A stretch of 20,008 nt of DNA, taken from positions 1 to 20,008 of the forward strand of contig CAJUEL010000065.1 of the NCBI GenBank assembly GCA_910585455.1, read 5' to 3'. Below are positions 8,035-15,137 of this stretch, piece after piece (position 1 is the stretch's first letter; each line of letters begins with the position of its first letter). A program made the translations under genes and the position numbers. Below the pieces are notes generated by a model. That model searched no databases and had not been told where the DNA came from. It worked only from the letters and a program-made list of their open reading frames with translations. The stretch comes from an uncultured Eisenbergiella sp. GTDB taxonomy: Bacteria > Bacillota > Clostridia > Lachnospirales > Lachnospiraceae.

Positions 8035-8115
8035 ATGCAGAACAATACAGAAATCCGAAACAGAATCATGAAACAGACAATCAAAGGCGGGGCACTCCCT
8101 GTGCATGACAGATAA
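8035..8115 (+). CDS. 26-codon leader ORF upstream of rtcB
   Basis: ATG at 8035 is preceded by AAAGGAGG, a near-perfect ribosome binding site at 7-base spacing and stronger than the one in front of rtcB. The peptide reads MQNNTEIRNRIMKQTIKGG then ALPVHDR and stops at TAA (8113-8115). It has no signal or membrane segment and I do not recognise it. It lies between the promoter and an intrinsic terminator, the place of a regulatory leader peptide. Bases 8081-8087 within it (TCAAAGG) are complementary to the terminator stem and loop. I infer a sensing role rather than a peptide with its own job; an independent small protein is also possible. Confidence 0.6.
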   Translation: MQNNTEIRNRIMKQTIKGGALPVHDR

Positions 8116-8156
8116 GATTTCTCTTATTTGCTGTAACAGAAAGCGTATTTGCGGCT

Positions 8157-8178
8157 GCACCTTTGAGGTGCTTTTTTT
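8157..8178 (+). terminator. intrinsic terminator in the rtcB leader, candidate attenuator
   Basis: GCACCT (8157-8162), loop TTG, AGGTGC (8166-8171) form a 6-bp stem followed by seven T (8172-8178). It sits 37 bases before the rtcB start and after the leader ORF, so transcripts from the promoter at 7959-7987 must pass it to reach rtcB. TCAAAGG in the leader (8081-8087) can pair with CCTTTGA (8160-8166), and GTGCA (8101-8105) with TGCAC (8156-8160). Either pairing would break the stem, offering a possible antiterminator. Confidence 0.65.
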
Positions 8179-8215
8179 GTGCCCATTTTTAGAACGAAAA
8201 GGAAAAATACAGAGT

Positions 8216-9322
8216 ATGAAAACAGTAAAAGGCATTTATGCCGAAGCAAAAATTTTTACAGATGATATAGAAGCGTATGCGGAGACACAGGTAAAAATGA
8301 TATGCGACAATGAAGTCGCAAAGGGCAGCACAATCTGCCTGATGCCGGACATCCATCCCGGAAAGGTTGGACCGATCGGGCTTTCCATGACGGTTACGGA
8401 CAAAGTGATCCCGCAGCTTCTGGGCGTGGACATCGGCTGTGGCATGACCTGCGTAAAGCTGAATAAAAGCAACGTAGAGTTTCAGAAGCTGGACAGGGTG
8501 ATACGGGAAAATGTCCCGTCAGGCTTTGCCATCCGGAAAAAAACACATCACATGGCGGAAGAATTTTCCTATGACGGGCTTTGCTGCAGCCGGCATATCA
8601 ACCGGCAGAAGGCGGAAAGAAGCCTTGGCACGCTGGGCGGCGGCAACCATTTCATAGAGCTGGATAAATGTGCCGACGGCAGTCTGTATCTTGTGGTGCA
8701 TACGGGAAGCAGGCATCTGGGGGAGGAAGTGGCGGAGTATTATACGAAACTTGCCCATAGCAGTTTGAAGGAGCTGGGCAGGGACATTCCCTATTACATG
8801 AGCTATCTGGAGGGCGATAACAGGAAAGCTTATCTGGAGGACGTACAGCTGATTCAGCAATACGCTGCATTGAACAGGGAAATCATCGTAAAAGAAATCC
8901 TGAAAGGGATGAAATGGAAAGCGGTGGAGCATTTTTCTGTGCCGCACAATTATCTGGATGCCGCAGGGATACTCCGCAAGGGCTCCATTTCGGCGCGCAG
9001 CGGGGAAAAAGTGGTCATCCCGGCAAATATGCGGGACGGAATCCTGCTGGGCATTGGAAAGGGCAATGCAGAATGGAATGATTCCGCGCCCCACGGCTCC
9101 GGCAGAAAATTGAAGCGTGAGGATGTGAAGAACCGGCATACAGTGGCGGAATTTAAAAAGGAAATGAAAGGGATCTATTCCAGCTGCGTCGGGGCGGATA
9201 CGCTGGATGAGGCACCCTTTGCCTACCGCACCATGGCGCAGATCGCAGAGCAGGTGCGGGATACTGTGGAAATTACGGAAATATTGAAGCCGGTCTATAA
9301 TTTTAAGGCAGGAAGCAGATAA
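8216..9322 (+). CDS. rtcB: RNA ligase RtcB, short PrfH-associated type
   Basis: RtcB joins RNA ends carrying 2',3'-cyclic phosphate or 3'-phosphate to a 5'-OH, using GTP and Mn2+. I chose ATG at 8216, which begins MKTVKGIYAEAKIF; the frame is open back to 8105, but that part spans the leader terminator. The ribosome binding site is weak (AAAAGGA, 8197-8203). Metal ligands are visible in MPDIHPGK (residues 43-50), DIGCGM (Asp72, Cys75), GGGNHF (His145) and HTGSRHLG (His162, His167). The guanylated histidine is His293 in APHGSGR. At 368 aa it is about 40 residues shorter than E. coli RtcB, as expected for the RtcB found with PrfH. prfH starts 17 bases downstream. Together they are expected to rescue and reseal ribosomes cut in the 16S rRNA decoding centre. 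Confidence 0.93.
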   Translation: MKTVKGIYAEAKIFTDDIEAYAETQVKMICDNEVAKGSTICLMPDIHPGKVGPIGLSMTVTDKVIPQLLGVDIGCGMTCVKLNKSNVEFQKLDRVIRENVPSGFAIRKKTHHMAEEFSYDGLCCSRHINRQKAERSLGTLGGGNHFIELDKCADGSLYLVVHTGSRHLGEEVAEYYTKLAHSSLKELGRDIPYYMSYLEGDNRKAYLEDVQLIQQYAALNREIIVKEILKGMKWKAVEHFSVPHNYLDAAGILRKGSISARSGEKVVIPANMRDGILLGIGKGNAEWNDSAPHGSGRKLKREDVKNRHTVAEFKKEMKGIYSSCVGADTLDEAPFAYRTMAQIAEQVRDTVEITEILKPVYNFKAGSR

Positions 9323-9339
9323 CAGGAGGCAGTTTATTT

Positions 9340-9933
9340 ATGATTGTACAGATAAGCGCAGGACAGGGACCGTCCGAATGCCAGCTGGCGGTGGCAAAGC
9401 TGTTTGCGGCATTCAAAAAGGAATATGGCGATCCGGAAATCATATCGGATACGAAGGGGGAGGAAAAGGGATGCTTTGAATCCATCCGTTTCAGGACAGA
9501 GCATGATCTGAGCGGTCTGGAAGGGACGATATTATGGATTTGTAAAAGCCCCTTCCGAAAGAACCATAAACGGAAAAACTGGTATGTGGATGTGAGCATC
9601 ATTCCGGAGCAGGGCAGAATTACAGATGATGGAGAATACCGGATTGAAAAGTTTCATTGCGGCGGGAAGGGCGGTCAGAACGTGAACAAGGTGGAGACCG
9701 GGGTGCGGATCATCCACATCCCCACAGGCATTGTATCGAAATCCACCGGGGAGAGGAGCCAGTTTATGAACCGGCAGAGAGCCATGGAGAAGCTGCAGGA
9801 AAAGCTTGCGGATTTACAGAAAGAGCAGAAGGCAAAGCAGGTCAATGCTGCATGGCGGGAGCATACCCGCATTGTCAGGGGGAATCCGGTGCGGGTTTAT
9901 GAAGGGGAGAGGTTTCTTCCAAAAAAGTCATAG
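9340..9933 (+). CDS. prfH: peptide chain release factor-like protein PrfH
   Basis: PrfH is a 197-aa release factor homologue. ATG at 9340 follows AGGAGG (9325-9330). The peptidyl-tRNA hydrolysis motif is Gly111-Gly112-Gln113 within CGGKGGQNVNKVET, followed by HIPTGI, the class-I release factor signature. There is no codon-recognition domain with a PxT or SPF element; the N-terminal about 100 residues are a different, shorter region. Published work on the family shows PrfH releasing nascent chains from ribosomes whose 16S rRNA decoding centre has been cleaved, after which the partner RtcB reseals the RNA. The adjacency to rtcB in one transcript fits. The stop is TAG (9931-9933). No clear terminator follows directly. 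Confidence 0.93.
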   Translation: MIVQISAGQGPSECQLAVAKLFAAFKKEYGDPEIISDTKGEEKGCFESIRFRTEHDLSGLEGTILWICKSPFRKNHKRKNWYVDVSIIPEQGRITDDGEYRIEKFHCGGKGGQNVNKVETGVRIIHIPTGIVSKSTGERSQFMNRQRAMEKLQEKLADLQKEQKAKQVNAAWREHTRIVRGNPVRVYEGERFLPKKS

Positions 9934-9983
9934 GAGCACATTTAAAATACAATAATTGTGAAACCCCAAATATGACACAGGGA

Positions 9984-10013
9984 CATCCGGCTGGCAGAGA
10001 AGCCTGCCGGATG
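9984..10013. repeat. extended hairpin downstream of prfH
   Basis: CATCCGGC (9984-9991) pairs with GCCGGATG (10006-10013). After a T·T mismatch, GGC (9993-9995) pairs with GCC (10002-10004) around the loop AGAGAA. No T-run follows, so it is not a standard terminator. It lies near the right edge of the rtcB-prfH insert and could be a processing site or part of a mobile-element end. Confidence 0.55.
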
Positions 10014-10046
10014 ATCGTCTGCCATGGCTCATCAGAAGTCGTGAAG

Positions 10047-10069
10047 GCGTCAGGGGGATTCCCTGACGC
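10047..10069. repeat. perfect 9-bp hairpin at the right junction of the rtcB-prfH insert
   Basis: GCGTCAGGG (10047-10055), loop GGATT, CCCTGACGC (10061-10069) form a perfect stem. Its right arm is also the first recognisable coding sequence of the downstream gene fragment (LTQKQD), so it marks the junction. No T-run follows. Confidence 0.65.
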
Positions 10070-10227
10070 AAAAGCAGGACAGAGAGCTGGCGGATTCTGT
10101 TTTAGAGGTTAGCGTCAGGGCAAACAGAAAGCTTGTGGAAGAATTGAGAGGAGATGGGAATATGTGTCAGGCATTACTGGAAATCATGGAGCAGGAGGCA
10201 GAGCTGCTTGTACAGTATGGGCTTTAA
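10063..10227 (+). pseudogene. back fragment of the split Clostridia hypothetical protein
   Basis: The frame ending at TAA 10225-10227 reads LTQKQDRELADSVLEVS, then VRANRKLVEELRGDGNMC and QALLEIMEQEAELLVQYGL. This matches, from memory, the C-terminal part of the family whose middle part is at 7741-7890, where the text stops at LLERIRQ. Read together, the two pieces join almost seamlessly. The same frame carries a TGA at 10042-10044, and there is no start codon with a ribosome binding site, so the piece is unlikely to be expressed. It is followed by a strong terminator at 10303-10349, probably the original gene's own. Confidence 0.65.
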
Positions 10228-10302
10228 AGACTCTGCGTGCTTGAGCATGGATGGCGGTGTGGATAAAAAGAAATGAATCTGTTTACAGATATGGTAAATG
10301 CA

Positions 10303-10349
10303 GGTTCCGGGTAAATCATGTGCGATGGTTTATCCGGAGCCTTTTTTTT
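10303..10349 (+). terminator. strong rho-independent terminator
   Basis: Positions 10303-10319 and 10325-10341 form a 17-bp stem with a few G·U pairs, closed by the loop GTGCG and followed by eight T (10342-10349). It ends the unit containing the split-gene fragment and, in the absence of any closer terminator, probably also the rtcB-prfH transcript. Confidence 0.9.
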
Positions 10350-10532
10350 ACGAAAAAATTGCAGAGTGACAGAATATGTCAATCCGGTGTTGTATGATGA
10401 AGCAAAGACCTACCCTAAGCAGGAAGTGATCATGAAATGATGCGAATTTTCTCTGTCATCCGGATGGGTACGGCTGTGTTTTGACCTGCGGCAGGAATGG
10501 AATTCCGCATACAAAGGGAAAAGGAGAAGAAG
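10350..10532. other. geneless spacer before the small hypothetical gene
   Basis: Together with 10228-10302 this makes about 300 bases with no gene. I see no consensus promoter. TTGACC at 10476-10481 resembles a -35 box, but no good -10 follows at the right distance. A 40-codon frame (10318-10440) starts inside the terminator stem and has no ribosome binding site, so I do not call it a gene. Confidence 0.4.
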
Positions 10533-10895
10533 ATGGATAAAAATCACTCTGGGAACGGATGGATGGTATTTAAGGGAAATGGAGAAGGCGGGAAAAAGAG
10601 AGAAGAATTTAAGCAGGAAATTTTTGAGCTGATGTGCGGGCAGATGGAGCCTGCGGATTCTGTGGTGCCGGGAGCGGGAAAAATCAGAAATGAATTTGCG
10701 GAGGGGAGTTTTTGCGGGAAGGAATATGAAAAGATATATGAAGCCAACAGAAGGCTGTGCGAGCGGCTGGGAGCAGATGAAGATGGGGATGTGGAAGTGA
10801 TCGTCAACTCCTTCTTTGGGATCATCAACCATCTGTGTTTGAAAATGTACGATTATGGGGAGATGTTTTCTGGAAAAGAGGATGTAGATCAGTGA
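10533..10895 (+). CDS. hypothetical protein, 120 aa, possibly DUF6809-like
   Basis: ATG at 10533 has AAAGGAGAAG just upstream; an in-frame ATG at 10497 lacks one. The protein is soluble-looking, acidic at its C terminus and rich in charged helices. FELMCGQMEPADSVVP followed by KEYEKIYEANRRLCERL and then a hydrophobic helix (VEVIVNSFFGIINHLCLKMY) recalls small Clostridia proteins of the DUF6809 type, which have a helix, a 'Pro..vp' loop and two more helices. That link is a weak impression. It is separated from the next gene by about 220 bases with its own promoter. Function unknown. Confidence 0.65.
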   Translation: MDKNHSGNGWMVFKGNGEGGKKREEFKQEIFELMCGQMEPADSVVPGAGKIRNEFAEGSFCGKEYEKIYEANRRLCERLGADEDGDVEVIVNSFFGIINHLCLKMYDYGEMFSGKEDVDQ

Positions 10896-10988
10896 AATGA
10901 TTTATGCGGGAAAAGGAACGGATTGCGGAAGCTGCAAAGGAGCGCAATCATGACAGAGATCATTCTTCACAGGAACCGTATAAAAACC

Positions 10989-11016
10989 TTGTTTTTTGTT
11001 GGAAATTGTGTATAAT
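10989..11016 (+). promoter_or_regulatory. promoter of the accessory gene block
   Basis: TTGTTT (10989-10994), a 16-bp spacer and a perfect TATAAT (11011-11016) lie about 100 bases before the first gene of the AAA+/dynamin block. The predicted start is near 11022, giving an A-rich leader of about 95 bases in which I see no hairpin terminator. Confidence 0.65.
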
Positions 11017-11118
11017 TATCATAAATAAGAGATTTATAATCAAAGAACAAATTGCTCAACAAAACCAAAAAAGCGGCAATAAAAATGAAAAACAAAAATG
11101 CAGGGAGGCTTTATCACA

Positions 11119-11994
11119 ATGGCAAAGACAATCAAATTCAATCTGATCATGGACGGAGAGCCTGTCAGGAATCTGGAAGGGCTGCAGGAGAATTTTTCGA
11201 TTGAGGACATCTGGAACTATTATAAGAGCGGACTGCTCGCAAGATGGCTGGAGGTCAGAGGATATGAAAAGCAGCTGGAGGCTGTAAAAGGACTTGCGGC
11301 GGACATGAACCGGAAAGAGACGATCTGCAGGCTGGCAGCGATATTTGAAATGGCGCCGGAGGGACAGGTAATTGACAGAGAGACAGGGATTCTTGATTAC
11401 GAGGAAAAGAAACAGCGCATGCTGGCGGAATATAAAAAGAATTCCTTCGATCAAAAACGCGTGATCGAAGAATACCACGCAAGCTATGAGGCGCTTATTG
11501 ACCGGATTGTTGCCAATAAAGAAAGCATGGGTGCCATCAAAGCCGATATCCATGAGATGGAGAAGGAATATTTCAGGCTATTCATACATAACCCGGTAAG
11601 ACTATGTGCCAGGCTTGCACAGGAAGCGCCCAGAGCTATTTATGCGATGCTGATGAGGGATGCTTTCCGCGATTATATGATCGGTGAAAAATCGGTTGAT
11701 GTGATCAAGCGTAATATCATGACCAACTTTATAGGAGCAGATGATTTGAAAAACAACCTGGGGGATGATCTGAAATGCGTGAAAAGAAATACACAGGCCA
11801 TGTGGGATCCGATTGAACGACCGGAAGTTGGGGTCATGGTTCTTTCGGTCACCCATGGTGCATTTGTGAAAAATGCGGGGAATTTTTCAGAAAAGCTTGG
11901 ATATCCGGAGACATATGGAAAGTTCCTCCTGCTAAAGGGACTGGAATATCAGTGTAACAATGAAAACTATGAGCTGCTTTATGTGGAGGTATGA
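11119..11994 (+). CDS. Clostridia protein of unknown function, first gene of the AAA+/dynamin block
   Basis: 291 aa. ATG at 11119 follows AGGGAGG (11102-11108). The N-terminal region (about residues 1-60) reads KTIKFNLIMDGEPVRNLEGL, then FSIEDIWNYYKSGLLARWLE and VRGY. I recall this arrangement from other uncharacterised Clostridia proteins that open with a conserved 'IKFNLI.DG.PVR' segment. The middle is helical and charged. The C-terminal part contains VGVMVLSVTHGAFVKNAGN and a hydrophobic end (ELLYVEV), with no membrane segment or signal peptide. The stop overlaps an ATG of the next gene as ATGA, so it is translationally coupled to the AAA+ ATPase and probably acts as its partner or adaptor. 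No catalytic motif is visible. Confidence 0.85.
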   Translation: MAKTIKFNLIMDGEPVRNLEGLQENFSIEDIWNYYKSGLLARWLEVRGYEKQLEAVKGLAADMNRKETICRLAAIFEMAPEGQVIDRETGILDYEEKKQRMLAEYKKNSFDQKRVIEEYHASYEALIDRIVANKESMGAIKADIHEMEKEYFRLFIHNPVRLCARLAQEAPRAIYAMLMRDAFRDYMIGEKSVDVIKRNIMTNFIGADDLKNNLGDDLKCVKRNTQAMWDPIERPEVGVMVLSVTHGAFVKNAGNFSEKLGYPETYGKFLLLKGLEYQCNNENYELLYVEV

Positions 11995-11996
11995 GC

Positions 11997-13502
11997 ATGA
12001 AGAACAGAGCGGAAGACCTGCTGGCTTCCTACGTGGATGCGCTGTATCCCGTCATCTATATCAACCACTACGATTTCAGGGCGGTTGACGGGATGCTGGG
12101 AAACATTGCCGATGGCAGGAAGGTAATAGAATATAATAACGGTATTGGGATTGTGGATTTCCGGAATAAATCCCCCATGAAGGAATGCGATCTGGCAGGC
12201 TTTTTCAGTCTGGTAAAGGATGACGGCTATGACACGCCGGTATTTCTTGTTTTGAAGGATGTACATAATCAGCTGGATGACCCTGTGATTATATCCTTCA
12301 TCAAATACATTGCGGAGCGCAACCTGTACCGGGAGGAATATAATGCGACGGTATTCATTGTTTCCAGCAGGCTGCATGTGCCACAGGAGCTGGAAGACCT
12401 GATTACCGTTTTTGACATGCCCCTTCCGGGTGTGGCGCAAATAAAAGAGATCATGGAAGAATTCAGAGACGGGCTGCAGATTTCCGTACCGGAAGAGACG
12501 CTGGACGGGCTTGCCCTCTCCTTCAAGGGCATGAACGAATTCCAGATCAAGCAGATATTAAACCTTGCCTATCAGGACGGAGGATGTCTCGATTCAGACG
12601 ACAGGCAGCTGATTCTGAAACAGAAGGAGCAGCTGATCAAAAAGGCGGGGCTTTTGGAAATGGTTCCGGCAGATGAATCCGTAAAGGACATTGGCGGACT
12701 GTCTCATTTAAAGACCTGGCTGGAAAAGAAGGCGAAGGTATTTGCCCGGCTGGACAGGGCGCTGAAATATGGCGTTGACATCCCGAAGGGGATCCTGATT
12801 GTGGGGATGCCCGGATGCGGGAAAAGCCTTGCGGCAAAAGCGACGGCAGGGTTGTTTGAAATGCCGCTGGTACGTCTGGATGTGGGACGTCTGCTGGGAA
12901 AATATGTAGGGGAATCGGAAGAAAACCTGCGTCGTGCGCTGAAACTGTCCGAAGCGATCAGCCCTTGTGTGTTGTGGGTTGATGAAATTGAAAAAGCGTT
13001 TGCGGGAGTTGGCGGGCAGGGAGGCGGCAGCGATGTGACAACGAGACTGTTCGGCCAGTTCCTGACCTGGATGCAGGAGAAGGAAAACAGCGTATTCATC
13101 GTTGCGACAGCCAATGACATTTCCCGGATACCGCCGGAGTTTTTGCGGAAAGGGCGCTTTGACGAGCTGTTTTTTGTGGATTTTCCCGATGCTGCGGAAA
13201 GACGGGAAATTCTGGAAATCCATTTAAAGAAACGAAAAAAATGGAACCGGGAGCTGGACCTGATCTCCATTGTGAAGCTTACGGAGGGATATAACGGATC
13301 AGATCTGGAAGCGGTGGTCAAGGATGCGGTTGAGGACTGCTTTCTGGAAGGAAAGGAGCGGCTCACAACGGAAGATTTGAAGAAGGCGCAGGGCAACATC
13401 CGTTCCATTTCCCAAACGCTGGAAAAGCGGATTACGGAGATCAGACGTGCCGCAAAAGACATTGATTTAAAGCCTGCCGGAAAAAGAGTGTCTGCCGGCT
13501 GA
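11997..13502 (+). CDS. Ycf46-like AAA+ ATPase
   Basis: 501 aa. I prefer ATG at 11997 because GGAGG (11985-11989) is 7 bases before it; the ATG at 11991 is too close to that site. The N-terminal half (about residues 1-200) is a degenerate nucleotide-binding-like domain (FLVLKDVHNQLDDP, VFIVSSRLHVPQELE, VFDMPLPG), as in the Ycf46 family. The C-terminal half is a classical AAA+ module: Walker A GMPGCGKS at 270-277 with Lys276, pore-region GKYVGESE, Walker B VLWVDE ending at Asp329/Glu330, sensor VATAND, and candidate arginine fingers Arg384 and Arg387 in RKGRFDE. Such proteins usually form hexamers that remodel or unfold a protein partner. The partner is unknown; its coupled upstream neighbour and the downstream nuclease-like protein are candidates. 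Confidence 0.88.
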   Translation: MKNRAEDLLASYVDALYPVIYINHYDFRAVDGMLGNIADGRKVIEYNNGIGIVDFRNKSPMKECDLAGFFSLVKDDGYDTPVFLVLKDVHNQLDDPVIISFIKYIAERNLYREEYNATVFIVSSRLHVPQELEDLITVFDMPLPGVAQIKEIMEEFRDGLQISVPEETLDGLALSFKGMNEFQIKQILNLAYQDGGCLDSDDRQLILKQKEQLIKKAGLLEMVPADESVKDIGGLSHLKTWLEKKAKVFARLDRALKYGVDIPKGILIVGMPGCGKSLAAKATAGLFEMPLVRLDVGRLLGKYVGESEENLRRALKLSEAISPCVLWVDEIEKAFAGVGGQGGGSDVTTRLFGQFLTWMQEKENSVFIVATANDISRIPPEFLRKGRFDELFFVDFPDAAERREILEIHLKKRKKWNRELDLISIVKLTEGYNGSDLEAVVKDAVEDCFLEGKERLTTEDLKKAQGNIRSISQTLEKRITEIRRAAKDIDLKPAGKRVSAG

Positions 13503-13541
13503 AAATACCGGAAATGAAAAGGAAAGCGAGGATGCGGGAGG

Positions 13542-15056
13542 ATGGATAAGGAAAACGGCTATCCAACAGAGATAACGGGTCAGGTGCTGACAGAGGAGGA
13601 AGCAAAAAAGACAGTTGCTATCCAGAGAGAATTTCTGAAAGACTATGCCGCCACAAAGGGGAAGGTTCCCGTGGAGGAATGGCTTTCGCAGGAACTGAAA
13701 AAGCAGCTGCCGGAGCGCTCTGAGGAAGAAATATCGGAAATGAGTAAGGAGATCGTCAGCTCTCTTGCGATAACCGAAGAAAGCAAAGAATCTCTGCAAA
13801 AAGCGGTAAAAGCAGGAAGGAGCAGGGAAAGCTGGCTTGCTTCCACCCTGATGCAGCATACTTCCCACATGACAGGGCAGGAAGCGGCAAAATACCTACA
13901 GGGGCTTGATGATGCCGTAAAAAAGGCAAACGAATCCATGCGGGATACGGTTCTGACGAATGCCGGAATTCCGAACCAGAACAGGAATCTGGACGGATTC
14001 ATAGCGGAGCAGCACCATGCCAATACCTATAATCTGAAAGCGCAGGCAACGGGCGGAGACTGCTATGCGGAAGTGCTGAAACCCGGACCGGGCGAGACCT
14101 ACGGGAAAAACTCCGTGGACATTGTCATTCGGGACAGTGCCAGCGGGAAGATTGTCAGCAGGTATCAGGCAAAATACGGCGCGACTGCGGAAGATACCAT
14201 CAGAATGATACAGAATGGGGATTACCGCGGACAACAGCTGCTTGTACCGGAAGAACAGCTGGAAGCCGTGCGGAAGGCATTCCCAAACAGAAAGGTTTCC
14301 TCTGTGATCGGGGAAGGGAAAATTACCAGTACCCCCCTTACAAAGGAACAGGGAAAAGCGCTCCAGAAACAGGCGCAGGCGGGTGCCTTTCAAAAAGCTG
14401 ACTGGAATGATTATGCGGCGAAGGATATCGCGCTCGGAATTGGGAAGCAGGCAGGTGTCGCCGGACTGCAGGGGGCAGTGATCGGGGCGGGAATGGATAT
14501 TCTGTCCAAAGTGTGCAGTGGGGAGCCTGTCGATGGCGAAGAAGTGATTGAGACAGCGGTGGTATCCGGGGCGGATACCGGGGTAAAAGCAGCCGCAGCA
14601 GGAGCATTAAAGACGGCATCTGAAAAAGGAGTCCTGTCTGTTTTGCCGAAGGGGACGCCGGGCACAACATTTGCAAACATCGCTTTTGTCGCAGTTGAAA
14701 ATCTGAAGGTGGCAGGAAAGGTTGCCAGCGGGGAACTGACAGCCCGGGAAGGGCTGGACAAAATGGGAGAGACAACCGTTTCCTGTGTGGCGGGAATCTC
14801 GGCATCAGCCAAAGGCAGCGCGGTCGGCGCGGCGGTCGGTTCCGTTCTGGGGCTGCCCGGGCAGGTTGTCGGCGGGTTGGTCGGCGGTGCGGTCGGATAT
14901 GTGGCGGGATCGAAGGTTGGACAGGTTATAGCGAAGGGAGTGCAGGCGGTCGGAAAGGCGGCATGTACGGTTGTGAAAGGTCTGTGGGAAGGAGCGAAAT
15001 CCGTGGTGAGCGGAGTCGGAAGCTTCATCGAGGGATTTGTTAATTTACTGTTTTGA
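13542..15056 (+). CDS. putative PD-(D/E)XK-type effector with glycine-zipper C-terminal region
   Basis: 504 aa; I do not recognise a named family. GCGAGG (13526-13531) is the likely ribosome binding site. Residues 1-140 are charged and helical. Residues 150-215 show GFIAEQHHANTYN (Glu156), SVDIVI (Asp193) and RYQAKYG (Gln209-x-Lys211). The E...D...QxK order is that of restriction-endonuclease-fold nucleases, in which Q can replace the second acid. YRGQQLLVPEEQ and FPNRKV follow. From about residue 290 the chain turns to Ala/Gly-rich hydrophobic stretches, including GSAVGAAVGSVLG, GGLVGGAVGYVAGSKVG and a final GVGSFIEGFVNLLF. This is a glycine-zipper pattern seen in membrane-inserting and toxin-delivery proteins. 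The gene starts 39 bases after the AAA+ gene. A membrane-associated nuclease effector is my inference. Confidence 0.7.
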   Translation: MDKENGYPTEITGQVLTEEEAKKTVAIQREFLKDYAATKGKVPVEEWLSQELKKQLPERSEEEISEMSKEIVSSLAITEESKESLQKAVKAGRSRESWLASTLMQHTSHMTGQEAAKYLQGLDDAVKKANESMRDTVLTNAGIPNQNRNLDGFIAEQHHANTYNLKAQATGGDCYAEVLKPGPGETYGKNSVDIVIRDSASGKIVSRYQAKYGATAEDTIRMIQNGDYRGQQLLVPEEQLEAVRKAFPNRKVSSVIGEGKITSTPLTKEQGKALQKQAQAGAFQKADWNDYAAKDIALGIGKQAGVAGLQGAVIGAGMDILSKVCSGEPVDGEEVIETAVVSGADTGVKAAAAGALKTASEKGVLSVLPKGTPGTTFANIAFVAVENLKVAGKVASGELTAREGLDKMGETTVSCVAGISASAKGSAVGAAVGSVLGLPGQVVGGLVGGAVGYVAGSKVGQVIAKGVQAVGKAACTVVKGLWEGAKSVVSGVGSFIEGFVNLLF

Positions 15057-15081
15057 TAAATGTCTGTTAAATAGTTTTATA
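15053..15081 (+). promoter_or_regulatory. possible promoter for the dynamin-like genes
   Basis: TTGATA (15053-15058), a 17-bp spacer and TTTATA (15076-15081) lie at the point where base composition drops sharply in GC. The AT-rich surroundings make chance matches likely, but this placement would give the three downstream genes their own transcript. Confidence 0.4.
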
Positions 15082-15101
15082 TAGTAGTCAAAGAAAAGAT
15101 A

Positions 15102-15123
15102 CGTTGCTTTGTTTTTAGCAACG
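15102..15123 (+). other. 5'-untranslated hairpin just before the first dynamin-like gene
   Basis: CGTTGCT (15102-15108), an 8-base loop TTGTTTTT and AGCAACG (15117-15123) form a perfect 7-bp stem that ends 4 bases before the GAGGTG ribosome binding site. No T-run follows, so it would affect mRNA stability or ribosome access rather than termination. Confidence 0.5.
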
Positions 15124-15137
15124 GTTTGAGGTGAAAA

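Noticed and set aside
8105..8215. N-terminal extension of rtcB from ATG 8105
   Set aside because: It would translate the leader terminator and T-run; RtcB homology begins at about the ATG at 8216.
10318..10440. 40-codon ORF ending in EYVNPVLYDEAKTYPKQEV
   Set aside because: The start lies inside a terminator stem and there is no ribosome binding site; the end looks protein-like, so it may be a scrap of a lost gene, but I cannot support it.
10904..11146. 80-codon ORF before the accessory block
   Set aside because: It crosses the TATAAT promoter and the next gene's start, has no good ribosome binding site and gives a Gln/Lys/Asn-rich random-looking peptide.
12704..13462. 252-codon minus-strand ORF, Ser/Arg-rich
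   Set aside because: It lies wholly opposite the AAA+ ATPase domain; low-complexity composition is typical of an antisense frame.
14411..15028. 205-codon minus-strand ORF, Pro/Thr/Ala-rich
   Set aside because: It is the reverse reading of the Gly/Ala-rich tail of the nuclease-like gene; composition explains it fully.
15102..15123. Reading the hairpin before the first dynamin-like gene as a terminator
   Set aside because: The T-run is in the loop, not after the stem.
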